From an uncultured Lachnospiraceae bacterium (lineage in GTDB: Bacteria > Bacillota > Clostridia > Lachnospirales > Lachnospiraceae): a stretch of 64,000 bases of DNA. The DNA lies in NCBI GenBank assembly GCA_947567595.1, contig CANOMQ010000020.1, positions 1-64,000 on the forward strand, read 5' to 3'. Numbering within the stretch: position 1 is the first letter of the stretch; the number at the start of each line of letters is the position of its first letter. The notes under the pieces are model-generated. The model was not told where the DNA came from and did no database searches. It saw only the letters and a program-made list of their open reading frames with translations. Of the stretch, positions 9,461 to 17,853 are shown piece after piece. The translations under genes and the position numbers were made by a program.

Positions 9461-10984
9461 TTATAAAGCTTTCAGGGAATTGATGATGTCCTGTGCCATA
9501 ATATAATATGACGACGCGTTTTCCCTTGCATAATCCCCTGCAAGTCCGTGCGCATAAGTGCCGATTACCGCTGCCTCAAAGCCTGTCATTCCCTGCGCCA
9601 AAAGCCCGGAAACCACTCCGGTAAGCACATCGCCCGAGCCAGCCGTTGCCATGCCGTTATTCCCGCTGGAATTTAGGTAGGTAAGCTTTCCCCTTTTGGT
9701 AATCACCGTCCTTGCGTCCTTACACACCAGCGACACATCATACTTTTTCGTGAATGCCTTGCAGGTACCAAGAAGGTCTTTCTTGATTTCCGATACCGGA
9801 TATTTCATCAGCCGTGCAAACTCCCCAAGATGCGGCGTCAGCACAATGCCTGCGTCGCTCCTTCTGCGTCCGAACTGGAGTTCTTCCAAAAGTGCCTCAT
9901 TTTTTGCCAGTAAATTGAGCGCATCGGCGTCCATCACCATCGGCTTGCCGCTGTACTGCATGACCGTCCTTAAAATGTCAGATGCCCTGTTTGTCAGCGA
10001 AAGCCCCGGTCCGATTGCAATCACGTCCGCCCACTCCAAGCCGTTTTGCAATACCTGCCGTTCCCTCTCGCTTAAAGGCTCCCCGTCGTCCGCATCCTTG
10101 TAGGTGTCAACAATTGCCTCCGGCAGCTTTCGCAGAAGGCTTTCCCTGTTTTCCTCCGCCGTAAATACGCGCACCATGCCAGCGCCGATGCGGTATGCCG
10201 CAAGCGCGCAGAGCTGGCATGCGCCTCCCATGCTCCTTGAACCTGCTGCCAGAAACACCTTGCCAAAGGTTCCCTTATTTCCCGAAGGCGACCTGTCGGG
10301 CAGCTTCAAATCAGCCGCCTTGTCCGTAAAGGTCACCACCCCCGTGCGCTTTTTGTCCGTCAGGGCACGCGGAATGCCAATCGGCACGCAGACGACCTCC
10401 CCCGCGCACGACGCGCCGGGATAGAGCATCAGCCCGATTTTCCGGTAGGCAAACGTCACTGTCAGTTCTGCCTTAACGGCGCACCCCATAATCGTCCCGT
10501 CGTCCGTATTCACGCCGGAGGGAATATCAACCGCCACCACATGCGCCTTTGACGCATTGATTTCCTCGATTGCCTTCCTGTGTTTTCCCTCCACTGCCCT
10601 TGTCAGCCCGATACCGAAGATTGCGTCAATAATCACATCATAGAGCGTATGCTCCACCCCGTAATAGATTGGAATGCCAAGCTTTTTTGCCGTCTCAAGC
10701 TGCGTTTTTGTCTCTTCCGTAAGCTTTTTGTTCTCGCCTACCATATTGATTTCTACGCGAATTCCATGCTCCTGTAATATACGGGCAACTGCAATCCCGT
10801 CGCCGCCATTGTTCCCGCAGCCCGCAAACACGCCCACATAAATATTGGTTCCGTATTTTGCAAGCACCGCGTTTACCGTCTCAAGCGCCGCCCGCTCCAT
10901 CAGCACAAGGGACGCAATCCCGTACTCCCTGATGGCGCTCTCATCACATTTTTTCATCTCCGAAGCTGTCAGCACATATTCCAT
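9461..10984 (-). CDS. nnr: Bifunctional NAD(P)H-hydrate epimerase / ADP-dependent dehydratase
   Basis: This two-domain repair enzyme (507 aa) restores damaged NAD(P)H hydrates. The N-terminal YjeF_N epimerase domain (about 1-210) has the motif GCGNNGGDGIAVAR. The C-terminal ribokinase-like dehydratase domain (about 225-500) has GNKGTFGKV, GPGLS, a DADALN motif and the catalytic-Asp region AGSGDVLTG. Both halves look intact. It starts the nnr-alr-mazF run. No separate promoter is evident in the short gap after the coiled-coil gene, so its promoter may lie inside the preceding coding region. Confidence 0.94.
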   Translation of the reverse strand: MEYVLTASEMKKCDESAIREYGIASLVLMERAALETVNAVLAKYGTNIYVGVFAGCGNNGGDGIAVARILQEHGIRVEINMVGENKKLTEETKTQLETAKKLGIPIYYGVEHTLYDVIIDAIFGIGLTRAVEGKHRKAIEEINASKAHVVAVDIPSGVNTDDGTIMGCAVKAELTVTFAYRKIGLMLYPGASCAGEVVCVPIGIPRALTDKKRTGVVTFTDKAADLKLPDRSPSGNKGTFGKVFLAAGSRSMGGACQLCALAAYRIGAGMVRVFTAEENRESLLRKLPEAIVDTYKDADDGEPLSERERQVLQNGLEWADVIAIGPGLSLTNRASDILRTVMQYSGKPMVMDADALNLLAKNEALLEELQFGRRRSDAGIVLTPHLGEFARLMKYPVSEIKKDLLGTCKAFTKKYDVSLVCKDARTVITKRGKLTYLNSSGNNGMATAGSGDVLTGVVSGLLAQGMTGFEAAVIGTYAHGLAGDYARENASSYYIMAQDIINSLKAL

Positions 10985-11005
10985 AAGACGTTCTTCCTTT
11001 CCAAA

Positions 11006-11035
11006 AAACGCCCTCCTTTTCAGGTTTGGGCGTTT
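11006..11035 (-). terminator. Terminator overlapping the end of the coiled-coil gene
   Basis: On the minus strand AAACGCCC...GGGCGTTT is followed by TTT. The stem starts within the last codons of the 11020-11691 gene and ends 22 bp before the nnr start. It is a good intrinsic terminator by shape. Confidence 0.65.
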
Positions 11036-11691
11036 GTTTTGTTCTCCTCGTCCGTGTTGATTTTATCAATCAGGTCGGTCTCCTTATTCAGCACGTTTTT
11101 CGGGTTATATTTCATGTCAAATACGTCTATCACGTCCGGTCCGAAAATGGAATGCATGTAGGAATACATCTCGTCATTCCATATCTCTTTTTTCTGCTTG
11201 AGCAGAATCTGCTTTTTGAGCTTCACACGAAATGCCGCTACCCATTTGTTAATCTCATCAATGTCGGACACATTCTGCTGTATCTTTGCATAGCACACGC
11301 GCATGGTCGCAAGCATGAGGTTAAAGTTCGCCTCGTCAATCTGCTTGGGGATTTCCATCAGCTCATCATTGTATTCCTCAAGCTTTTGGTTGGTCTCCTC
11401 GATAATACGCTTGTTCTCTTCCATTTTCTTGTCTTTTGACTTGCTGTCAGGCAGCTCCATAATGCTGACGATTTCCGTCAGAACCTTCTTTTTGTATGCG
11501 CTTAGGCTTTTAATCTCGGTATTGAGCTTGCCCTGACGCTTCAATACGTCATTGAGCTTATCCTCAAGCGCAAGAATTTCGTCATTTCCGCCCGTCTGCG
11601 TAAACAATTTATGCCACTGGTTATCCAGCGTCAGAATCGGGATTTTCTTCCCGATTAACGCCTCCCTGAAAAATTCGTCCTCCTGCGGCAT
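11020..11691 (-). CDS. Coiled-coil protein of unknown function
   Basis: This is a soluble, highly charged 223-residue protein. The central part (about 40-125) has heptad-like Leu/Ile spacing with Lys/Glu-rich helices, as in a long coiled coil, and the C-terminal part includes a FGPDVIDVFDMKYNP motif. There is no signal peptide or membrane segment. It lies between rex and nnr with its own terminator. AGAAGGTG precedes the ATG at a normal distance. I do not recognise the family, and nothing in the neighbourhood fixes a role. Confidence 0.75.
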   Translation of the reverse strand: MPQEDEFFREALIGKKIPILTLDNQWHKLFTQTGGNDEILALEDKLNDVLKRQGKLNTEIKSLSAYKKKVLTEIVSIMELPDSKSKDKKMEENKRIIEETNQKLEEYNDELMEIPKQIDEANFNLMLATMRVCYAKIQQNVSDIDEINKWVAAFRVKLKKQILLKQKKEIWNDEMYSYMHSIFGPDVIDVFDMKYNPKNVLNKETDLIDKINTDEENKTNAQT

Positions 11692-11759
11692 GACATCACC
11701 TTCTTTTATCCTTCATAAAGATTATCCATTGTAAAAAAAACAGCTTCCAAGTATGCCTC

Positions 11760-12395
11760 TTACTCTACACTACCATTTACAATCCCATAAGAAAGCTTCA
11801 TCAGGCTGTCCGACAGATGCACGTTTTCCACAACGATGTCTGCGGGAACGTTCAAATCCACATGCGCAAAGTTCCAAATTGCCTTTACGCCGCACTTCGC
11901 AAGCACCTCGGCAGTCTTTACCGCACCCTCCTTTGGTATGGTGAGCACTGCGATGTCGACATCGTTTTTCCTGATAAATTTCTCCAGCCCATCGACATGC
12001 TGGACGCTGATTCCCCTGACCACTTTTCCGCAGATTGCCTGATTGTTGTCAAAAATGCCCTTCACAATAAAGCCCCTGCGCTCAAAATTCATATAATTTG
12101 CAAGTGCCTGCCCTAAATTCCCGGCGCCTATGATGACAAGATTGTGCTTCTCATTCAGACCCAGTATCTTTGCGATTTCATCATAAAGATACTCGACATT
12201 GTAACCGTATCCCTGCTGTCCGAACCCGCCAAAATTATTGAAATCCTGCCGTATCTGAGACGCGGTAACCTTCATAAGCTTGCTCAGATCCTGTGAGGAT
12301 ATCCTTTCTATTCCATTGTCCTTTAAATCTCCGAGGTATCTGTAATATCTCGGAAGTCTTGCGATTACCGCCTGTGATATGTTCTTATCATCCAC
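11760..12395 (-). CDS. rex: Redox-sensing transcriptional repressor Rex
   Basis: Rex binds DNA when the NADH/NAD ratio is low and releases it on binding NADH, which controls fermentation genes. The N-terminal winged helix (SQAVIARLPRYYRYLGDL ... KVTASQIRQDFNNFG) is followed by a Rossmann fold with GAGNLGQALANY. The start is taken as GTG 12395 because GGAGG lies about nine nt upstream; a longer in-frame ATG (12428) has no ribosome binding site. A candidate Rex operator overlaps its own promoter. The CoA-transferase gene upstream fits a redox/fermentation role. Confidence 0.95.
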   Translation of the reverse strand: MDDKNISQAVIARLPRYYRYLGDLKDNGIERISSQDLSKLMKVTASQIRQDFNNFGGFGQQGYGYNVEYLYDEIAKILGLNEKHNLVIIGAGNLGQALANYMNFERRGFIVKGIFDNNQAICGKVVRGISVQHVDGLEKFIRKNDVDIAVLTIPKEGAVKTAEVLAKCGVKAIWNFAHVDLNVPADIVVENVHLSDSLMKLSYGIVNGSVE

Positions 12396-12452
12396 AAGCC
12401 CACACCTCCATATATCAATTATCAACATCTTCCAAAAAAGAGTATATTATTA

Positions 12453-12481
12453 AGTATACAATTCTGTTAAATGATTGTCAA
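12453..12481 (-). promoter_or_regulatory. rex promoter
   Basis: On the minus strand a perfect -35 TTGACA (12476-12481) is followed, after exactly 17 bp, by -10 TATACT (12453-12458). The -35 lies a few bases past the CoA-transferase stop codon, so rex can be transcribed independently. Confidence 0.75.
12464..12481 (-). promoter_or_regulatory. Candidate Rex operator (autoregulation)
   Basis: TTGACAA-TCAT-TTAACAG on the minus strand matches 11 of 14 specified positions of the Rex site TTGTTAA-N4-TTAACAA. It covers the -35 box and half the spacer of the rex promoter, where binding would block RNA polymerase. The match is seen directly; the function is inferred. Confidence 0.6.
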
Positions 12482-12486
12482 TATGC

Positions 12487-13827
12487 TTATCGTTTATTAC
12501 TCCTGCGCCAGATTTTGCGCCGCTGCGCCTCTTTTATCAAATCCTCCCGGAAATCAGGGTGCGCAATGGAAATCAATGCCTCGGCGCGTTCCCACGTAGA
12601 GCGGCCCTCCAGATTGACCGCGCCGTACTCCGTCACGAGGAAGTAAACCTGACTGCGCGGCGACGTGATGATGTCCCCGTCAAACTGCGGGCGCACGCGC
12701 GAGTGGTAGACGCCTTTTTTATCCTTATAAACAGAGCTCATGCAGATAAACGCCTTGCCGCCCCTTGAGGCGGACGCGCCAATCAGGAAGTCAAGCTGTC
12801 CGCCCGTCCCGCTAATCTGCCTTGAGCCGGAGCTTTCCGCTGCGACTTGACCATATAGGTCAACCGACACACAGCTATTGATGGAGACCATGTTGTCAAT
12901 CTGCGCAATCACGCTCGGGCGGTTCACGTACTCCAAGGGATATGCCGCGATGCCGTGGTTGTCGTCAATCCACTCATAAAGCTCCGCCGAGCCGACCGCG
13001 CAGCCAAAAACGCCCTTTCCCTTGTCAATGCTCTTTCGCCTGTTCGTAAGCTTTCCTGCCTTGTACAGGCTTAAGTACGCGTCCGAACAAAGCTCCGTGT
13101 GCATTCCCAAATCCTTTAAATCCGACTCCGCAAGCAGCTCCCCTAACGCGTTTGGCATACTGCCCACGCCAAGCTGTAAGGTTGCCCCGTCCACGATGTG
13201 CGGCAAAATGTTTGCGGCAATTTTCCGGTCAACCTCTGTCACCGTAGGCAGCTTTGCCACCGCAAACGGCTCATGCTCCCCCTCCACAATATAATTCACG
13301 TCCGAGATGTGAATGCACTCGTCATAGCCGCCGTGCACCTTGGGCAGGTTTTCGTTGACCTCCACGATGACGATGTCCGCCATGCGCGTAATCGGTGCCG
13401 CCACGCCCGTGTTTGCGGAAAAATTAAAATATCCGTGCTTATCCATCGGCGACACGCTGACCATCACGACGTTGACGTCCAAAAAAAATTCATAATACGC
13501 CGCATTGTTGTGGAACACCATCGGGATATAATAGCAAAGCCCCCTGTCACAAAGCCTGCGCTCATACGCCGAGCAGTGCCAGCTATGGTATGTGAAGTGC
13601 TCCTGATGTTCGTCGCACTCCGCGACCGCAATCGGCTCCGCCATCAGATTGCCCCTGATTTTTACGTCATACAGCTCGTCCCGCCTTTTTGCAAGCGCCA
13701 TATCGAGCAAAACGGGCTTCCCGACGCAGCTTGTGTAATCAATCCAGTCGCCGCTTTTCACCACCTTGACCGCCTCGTCGGGGCTTGTAAGCTTTTCTTT
13801 ATATTCCGACACAAAATCCTTTAACAT
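12487..13827 (-). CDS. Acetyl-CoA hydrolase/CoA-transferase family (butyryl- or 4-hydroxybutyrate-CoA:acetate type)
   Basis: This 446-residue class I CoA-transferase is similar along its whole length to butyryl-CoA:acetate and 4-hydroxybutyrate CoA-transferases. Diagnostic segments are LQLGVGSMPNALG, GMHTELCSDAY (containing the probable catalytic Glu), ISGTGGQLDFLIGAS and ALISIAHPDFREDLIKEA. Such enzymes release butyrate or a related acid while recycling CoA onto acetate, the final step of fermentation. Glycine-motif differences (VGSMPN, not IGGMPN) and the sequence upstream leave the acyl substrate open. The neighbouring rex supports a fermentation role. GGAGG precedes the ATG. Confidence 0.85.
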   Translation of the reverse strand: MLKDFVSEYKEKLTSPDEAVKVVKSGDWIDYTSCVGKPVLLDMALAKRRDELYDVKIRGNLMAEPIAVAECDEHQEHFTYHSWHCSAYERRLCDRGLCYYIPMVFHNNAAYYEFFLDVNVVMVSVSPMDKHGYFNFSANTGVAAPITRMADIVIVEVNENLPKVHGGYDECIHISDVNYIVEGEHEPFAVAKLPTVTEVDRKIAANILPHIVDGATLQLGVGSMPNALGELLAESDLKDLGMHTELCSDAYLSLYKAGKLTNRRKSIDKGKGVFGCAVGSAELYEWIDDNHGIAAYPLEYVNRPSVIAQIDNMVSINSCVSVDLYGQVAAESSGSRQISGTGGQLDFLIGASASRGGKAFICMSSVYKDKKGVYHSRVRPQFDGDIITSPRSQVYFLVTEYGAVNLEGRSTWERAEALISIAHPDFREDLIKEAQRRKIWRRSNKR

Positions 13828-13882
13828 ATCGACCTCCGGCTCTTTTTCCTTTAATATTTTCTAAACATTTCTTTATTTCCCC

Positions 13883-13911
13883 TTGCAGTCCCAAAAACCA
13901 TGTGTTATACT
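13883..13911 (+). promoter_or_regulatory. Promoter of the divergent lipoprotein gene
   Basis: On the plus strand TTGCAG (13883-13888) is followed after 17 bp by TATACT (13906-13911). It lies in the 128-bp divergent region between the CoA-transferase and the lipoprotein. I find no equally clear promoter for the CoA-transferase. Confidence 0.65.
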
Positions 13912-13944
13912 GTGAAATTGTATAAAACATGAACATGATTTCAC
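13912..13944 (+). repeat. Inverted repeat between -10 box and ribosome binding site
   Basis: GTGAAAT (13912-13918) and ATTTCAC (13938-13944) bracket an AT-rich 19-nt loop. The repeat starts right after the -10 box and ends at AGGAGG, so it could be an operator or a leader hairpin affecting translation. Confidence 0.45.
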
Positions 13945-13955
13945 AGGAGGTACCA

Positions 13956-14594
13956 ATGAAAAAACAGTTTTTCAGACACTTATCGTTTTTCGCATGTATC
14001 CTGACGCTTGTGGTTTTGGCTACGGCATGCAGCAACAGTGCGCCCACAAATGGCGGCATTCCCACCGAGGAGCAGCGCTCGGCGGCAATTGAAGCTTTGG
14101 ACAGCGATGTCAGCAGCCTAGGCTTCTGGGTGGACGGCGTAACTTACCAGTTTCCCATGTATGTCAGCGATTTGACCGACAACGGCTGGGCATTTGACAG
14201 CTCCACGAAATCCGAGCTGAAAACCCTTCCCGCAAACACGCTTGTGGCGCCTGCCGTCGCCATGCGCAAGAAGGCGAATGACGGATATGGTGCGACCGCA
14301 TGTGCCGTGCAGCCAGTCAACAAAAGCACGTCGGAAACCACGCTTGAAAGCGCAAGGCTCTACAGCCTTAAATTTTCCAAGTCTGACGCCCCCACCCTCG
14401 TCCTTCCGTCAGGCATTACATGGGACAGCACCTTTGAGGAGGTCAAGGACGCCTGCAAGCACAAGACGGCTGTTGACCAAAACGGTATCAAATATATCCA
14501 AGTAAAGGGCGGCGATTCGTCCTATACCGTCACCATCAATTTTGACGCGGAAACTGACACGATAACAACCATCGAGTATCAGGGACGCTTATAA
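13956..14594 (+). CDS. Small lipoprotein of unknown function
   Basis: This is a 212-residue lipoprotein. The signal peptide starts at MKKQFFRHL and ends in the lipobox LATAC, with the lipidated Cys at residue 25. The exported part has no domain I recognise. Its sequence suggests a small mixed alpha/beta fold, ending in a SYTVTINFDAETDTITTIEYQG strand-rich segment. Start 13956 is chosen because AGGAGG lies five to six nt upstream. It is one of only four genes on the plus strand. It has its own promoter and a strong terminator shared with the convergent MATE gene. Confidence 0.85.
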   Translation: MKKQFFRHLSFFACILTLVVLATACSNSAPTNGGIPTEEQRSAAIEALDSDVSSLGFWVDGVTYQFPMYVSDLTDNGWAFDSSTKSELKTLPANTLVAPAVAMRKKANDGYGATACAVQPVNKSTSETTLESARLYSLKFSKSDAPTLVLPSGITWDSTFEEVKDACKHKTAVDQNGIKYIQVKGGDSSYTVTINFDAETDTITTIEYQGRL

Positions 14595-14611
14595 CAACAA
14601 TCCATTATCAG

Positions 14612-14655
14612 ACAGCCGGATGTTCTTCCCCCTTTTGCCGGCTGTTTATTTTTTT
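14612..14655 (+). terminator. Terminator of the lipoprotein gene, possibly bidirectional
   Basis: ACAGCCGG...CCGGCTGT is followed by TTATTTTTTT. The T tail overlaps the last codons of the convergent MATE gene. The stem can also act for that gene on the other strand, but the T tract there is poor. Confidence 0.8.
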
Positions 14656-16022
14656 GCGGGATAATCCGCGTGAATCCACTTGCCGCTTAAGAAACGCCGC
14701 ACGAAAATGACAGAGCGGATTCCCCAGTCTGCAAACATGCCAATCCACACCGCCATCGGTCCCATCTGAAACATCCGCACAAGGAAAATGCAAAGCGCCA
14801 CACGACAGCCCCACATCGTGATAACGGAAACCATCATTGAAAATTTCACGTCTCCTGCGGCGCGCAGTCCGTATGCAATGACAAACGAGCCTACCCAGAA
14901 TAGGGGCTTTGCAATGGTAATCGCCGTCACCATCTCGAAGCACATTTGGGCGGACTGCGGCTCCATTCCCGCAAGCCATGTCACGGGCTTTGTGATGGCA
15001 AGCACCAAAAGGCAGGACGCCAGAATACCCACCCATGCTACCTTCACCAGTTTTACGATATAATACTTTGTTTCCTCAATCCTGCCCGCGCCGATACACT
15101 GTCCGGCGACGGTCATCAGACCAATTCCGACGCCCATTCCGAACACGCCGTTGACGCTCTCCAAAATATTGGTCATCGCCTGCGCCGCGATTGCCACGGT
15201 TCCCATTGTCGAGACGGTGGACTGGATTGCAAGCTTTCCAAACTGGAACATGCCGTTCTCGATTCCCGACGGAATGCCGATTGCCATAATTTTCACAATG
15301 AGCGGCATGTCCGGACGGATTTTCAGATAATCCCTCACGACAATGGTCTGTTTTGGTTTCCGCAGGCAGTAAAAAATGACAACCGTGCAGAAAACTCGTG
15401 AAAGCAGCGTCGAGAGCGCCGCCCCCGCAACGCCCCACCGGAAGACATAGATAAACACTGCATTTCCCGTAATGTTTAAAAGGTTGGAGGTGACGGATAC
15501 CTTCATCGGGAACTTGGCATTGCCGCTCGCCCTGTAAAATGCCGCCCCCGCGCTAAACAGCGCCAAAAACGGGTAGGAAATGACCGTTATGATAAAATAG
15601 CGTATGGCGTTTTCCATAACGGGCGCCTCTACCGTGCCAAACACCACCCGCAAAAGCCGTTCGCCGCCCAAAATGCAGAACGCCATAATCGCAAGCGAAA
15701 TCACAAGCACCGTCAGCACGACCTGCCGCGCCGTCTTGTTGCTCTCCTTCACGTTCCCGGCGCCGATATACTGCGAGCACAAAATGACCGCGCCGGACGC
15801 CATTGCCGAAAAAATCTGAATGACAAGATTGTTGATGGAGTCCACAAGCGATACCGCGGAGATTGCCTCGCTTCCCACCGTGGAAACCATCATCGTGTCA
15901 ACCATTCCCATCAGGGAATTTAAAAGCTGCTCAATGATAATGGGCAGAAGAAGCAGATACAATGCCCTGTTGTCAAATAAGATATGTTCCCAGTCAATCT
16001 GTTTTTTATCATATAGCTTCAT
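14646..16022 (-). CDS. MATE family multidrug/cation efflux transporter
   Basis: This 458-residue polytopic protein has about twelve hydrophobic segments and the two-fold MATE organisation (PIIIEQLLNSLMGMVDTMMVS in the first half, IGIPSGIENGMFQFGK in the second). MATE proteins export organic cations or drugs using Na+ or H+. The substrate cannot be predicted. Its start overlaps the end of the HAD phosphatase gene by 14 bp, so the two are translationally linked. A TTGGAG ribosome binding site precedes the ATG. Confidence 0.92.
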   Translation of the reverse strand: MKLYDKKQIDWEHILFDNRALYLLLLPIIIEQLLNSLMGMVDTMMVSTVGSEAISAVSLVDSINNLVIQIFSAMASGAVILCSQYIGAGNVKESNKTARQVVLTVLVISLAIMAFCILGGERLLRVVFGTVEAPVMENAIRYFIITVISYPFLALFSAGAAFYRASGNAKFPMKVSVTSNLLNITGNAVFIYVFRWGVAGAALSTLLSRVFCTVVIFYCLRKPKQTIVVRDYLKIRPDMPLIVKIMAIGIPSGIENGMFQFGKLAIQSTVSTMGTVAIAAQAMTNILESVNGVFGMGVGIGLMTVAGQCIGAGRIEETKYYIVKLVKVAWVGILASCLLVLAITKPVTWLAGMEPQSAQMCFEMVTAITIAKPLFWVGSFVIAYGLRAAGDVKFSMMVSVITMWGCRVALCIFLVRMFQMGPMAVWIGMFADWGIRSVIFVRRFLSGKWIHADYPAKK

Positions 16023-16665
16023 TTTTTATGAACTCCAATAATTCCGAGGGTTTTTCGATAAACAGGTTCGCGCCGCTTTCCAAAAGCCGCTCCTTGTCCC
16101 GAAAGCCCCAAAGCACGCTGACACATTGTATGCCTGCATTTTTTGCCGTTTCCACATCAACCTCCGAGTCGCCCACATAAAGAGTTTCCGCACGCTTTGT
16201 ATGGTACGCCTCCATTGCGCGAAGCACGCTGTCGGGCGCCGGCTTTCTTAGCTGTCCCTCGCGGTCGCCCACCGCTACCGCAATCCGCGGAAAGTAACGT
16301 TTGTTTAATGTCTGCACCGCCGATTCGACCTTGTTGGAAACCACCGCGAGGTTCATGCCCTGCGCCAAAAGCGCGTCAATCAGCTCCATAATCCCCTCAT
16401 ACGGCTTTGTCTTGTCGTTGCAGTGCGCGTCGTAGTATCCGCGGAATGTCGCAAGTACCGCCTCAAAATCAGGGTTTCTTTCCCCGTCCGGCACCGCCCT
16501 TATCATCAGCCTGCGTATGCCGTTCCCCACAAACTGCCTGACCTCGTCAATGTCCCTTTGCGGCAGCTTAAACTGTGCGAGCGCATAATTGACTGCATCG
16601 GTCAAGTCCTGCAAGGTATCCAAAAGTGTCCCGTCAAGGTCAAAAATCACCGTCTTTATTTTCAT
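16009..16665 (-). CDS. HAD-family phosphatase, phosphoglycolate phosphatase-like
   Basis: This 218-residue haloacid-dehalogenase phosphatase has motif I VIFDLDGTLLDT, motif II VVSNKVES, a motif III Lys (KPAPDSVLRAM) and motif IV VGDSEVDVETAKNAG. A helical cap lies between motifs I and II (about 15-90), as in Gph/PpaX-type enzymes. The start is ATG 16665, after GGGAG; an upstream in-frame codon at 16695 has no support. It is followed by the overlapping MATE gene. The physiological substrate is uncertain. Confidence 0.9.
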   Translation of the reverse strand: MKIKTVIFDLDGTLLDTLQDLTDAVNYALAQFKLPQRDIDEVRQFVGNGIRRLMIRAVPDGERNPDFEAVLATFRGYYDAHCNDKTKPYEGIMELIDALLAQGMNLAVVSNKVESAVQTLNKRYFPRIAVAVGDREGQLRKPAPDSVLRAMEAYHTKRAETLYVGDSEVDVETAKNAGIQCVSVLWGFRDKERLLESGANLFIEKPSELLEFIKNEAI

Positions 16666-16789
16666 ACCTAATCTCCCTTTTATCACAGCCTGCAAGTTTT
16701 ATCTTTCATTTTTCCTACCTATTATAATACAATCCCGCAGACAAATCCATACCCAAAAATGTTCACAAAAAAACATTCACAAAAAACGT

Positions 16790-17740
16790 TCACACCACCT
16801 TGCGCGCCAAAAGCTGGTCAACGCGCAGCATTCCCGCGCCCTGCTTGCTCCAGCTCTCGCCAAGATCCTGCGCGGAATTTAACAGCATTCTTCTCAAATC
16901 CTGATTGCCAAGACGCGGGTATTTTTGCAGGCACAGCGCACACGCGCCACTCACAATCGGGGCGGACATCGACGTGCCGCTTTTGGCGACGTAGGGCGAG
17001 AACGCATACTTGTGGCTGCAGGAAACAATGTCCGTTCCCGGTGCCACAAGGTCGGGTTTTTTTAAGGGGTTGGAAATCCGGTTATCCAAATCCCGCCCCG
17101 GTCCACGGCTCGAATACTCGTTGCAAAGCCTGCTCCCCTTTCCCTTGTAATCCCCATCATGACACCCCACGCAGATACAGCTTGCGCACTCGCCAATCGG
17201 GGAGAGCGTCATCAGGTTTGGGCCCTTATTCCCCGCCGCCGCCACAATCACGATGTCCGACGCCCAAATGGTTTCCATATAGGTTTTAAACAGCGCCCAC
17301 TCGTCCTTGTCAATGCGCTCATCGGACTCCATTTCAATCGAAATGTTGAGCACCCTGATGGGATAACGCTTTTTCTGCGCAATCACCCACTCCAAACCCT
17401 GAATTAAATTTTTGAGGTTGCCGCCGCCCTTGCGGTCAAGCACCTTTCCACACAAAAGCAGGCACTCCGGCGCAATCCCGCGATACCTCCCCCGCGAAGC
17501 CGCCCCGTTTCCGGCTAATATCCCACAAACATGTGTTCCATGCCCGTTATCATCATACATACCCCTCTGTGGTATCCTTGCCCGCCGTTCCCCCGTAAAA
17601 TCAAAAAACTCCACAACCCGCCCCCGAAGGTCAGGGTGGGGAGCCACACCGCTGTCAAGCACAGCGACATAGACTCCCCTCCCTGTATAATTGGAAGCGT
17701 CATATAAATCACAGCCAAGCATTCTGCGTATTCTGTCCAT
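16790..17740 (-). CDS. Subtilisin-like (S8) serine protease without signal peptide
   Basis: This is a 316-residue subtilase with a complete catalytic triad: Asp in VAVLDSGVAPHPDL, His in DDNGHGTHVCGILAG and Ser in GTSMSAPIVSGACAL. An oxyanion Asn is in IVIVAAAGNKGPN. There is no signal peptide and only a short N-terminal segment before the catalytic domain, so it resembles intracellular subtilisins more than secreted ones. The start may be ATG 17740 or GTG 17755. It appears monocistronic, downstream of the ABC operon. The substrate is unknown. No long inhibitory propeptide is seen. Confidence 0.92.
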   Translation of the reverse strand: MDRIRRMLGCDLYDASNYTGRGVYVAVLDSGVAPHPDLRGRVVEFFDFTGERRARIPQRGMYDDNGHGTHVCGILAGNGAASRGRYRGIAPECLLLCGKVLDRKGGGNLKNLIQGLEWVIAQKKRYPIRVLNISIEMESDERIDKDEWALFKTYMETIWASDIVIVAAAGNKGPNLMTLSPIGECASCICVGCHDGDYKGKGSRLCNEYSSRGPGRDLDNRISNPLKKPDLVAPGTDIVSCSHKYAFSPYVAKSGTSMSAPIVSGACALCLQKYPRLGNQDLRRMLLNSAQDLGESWSKQGAGMLRVDQLLARKVV

Positions 17741-17853
17741 TGTCTTTTCCCACACCTTACATCACCGTTTGATGTTTTACTATATGCGTGGAAAAAGCCA
17801 AAGGTTCGGCTGTCCAATTCCGTTTCCCGTTATTGCGTTATTCCATTATTCCA

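Noticed and set aside
16757-16794. Short tandem-like repeats of TTCACAAAAAA after the protease gene
   Set aside because: Only two to three imperfect copies of a low-complexity unit; no CRISPR-like spacing and no hairpin, so nothing can be concluded.
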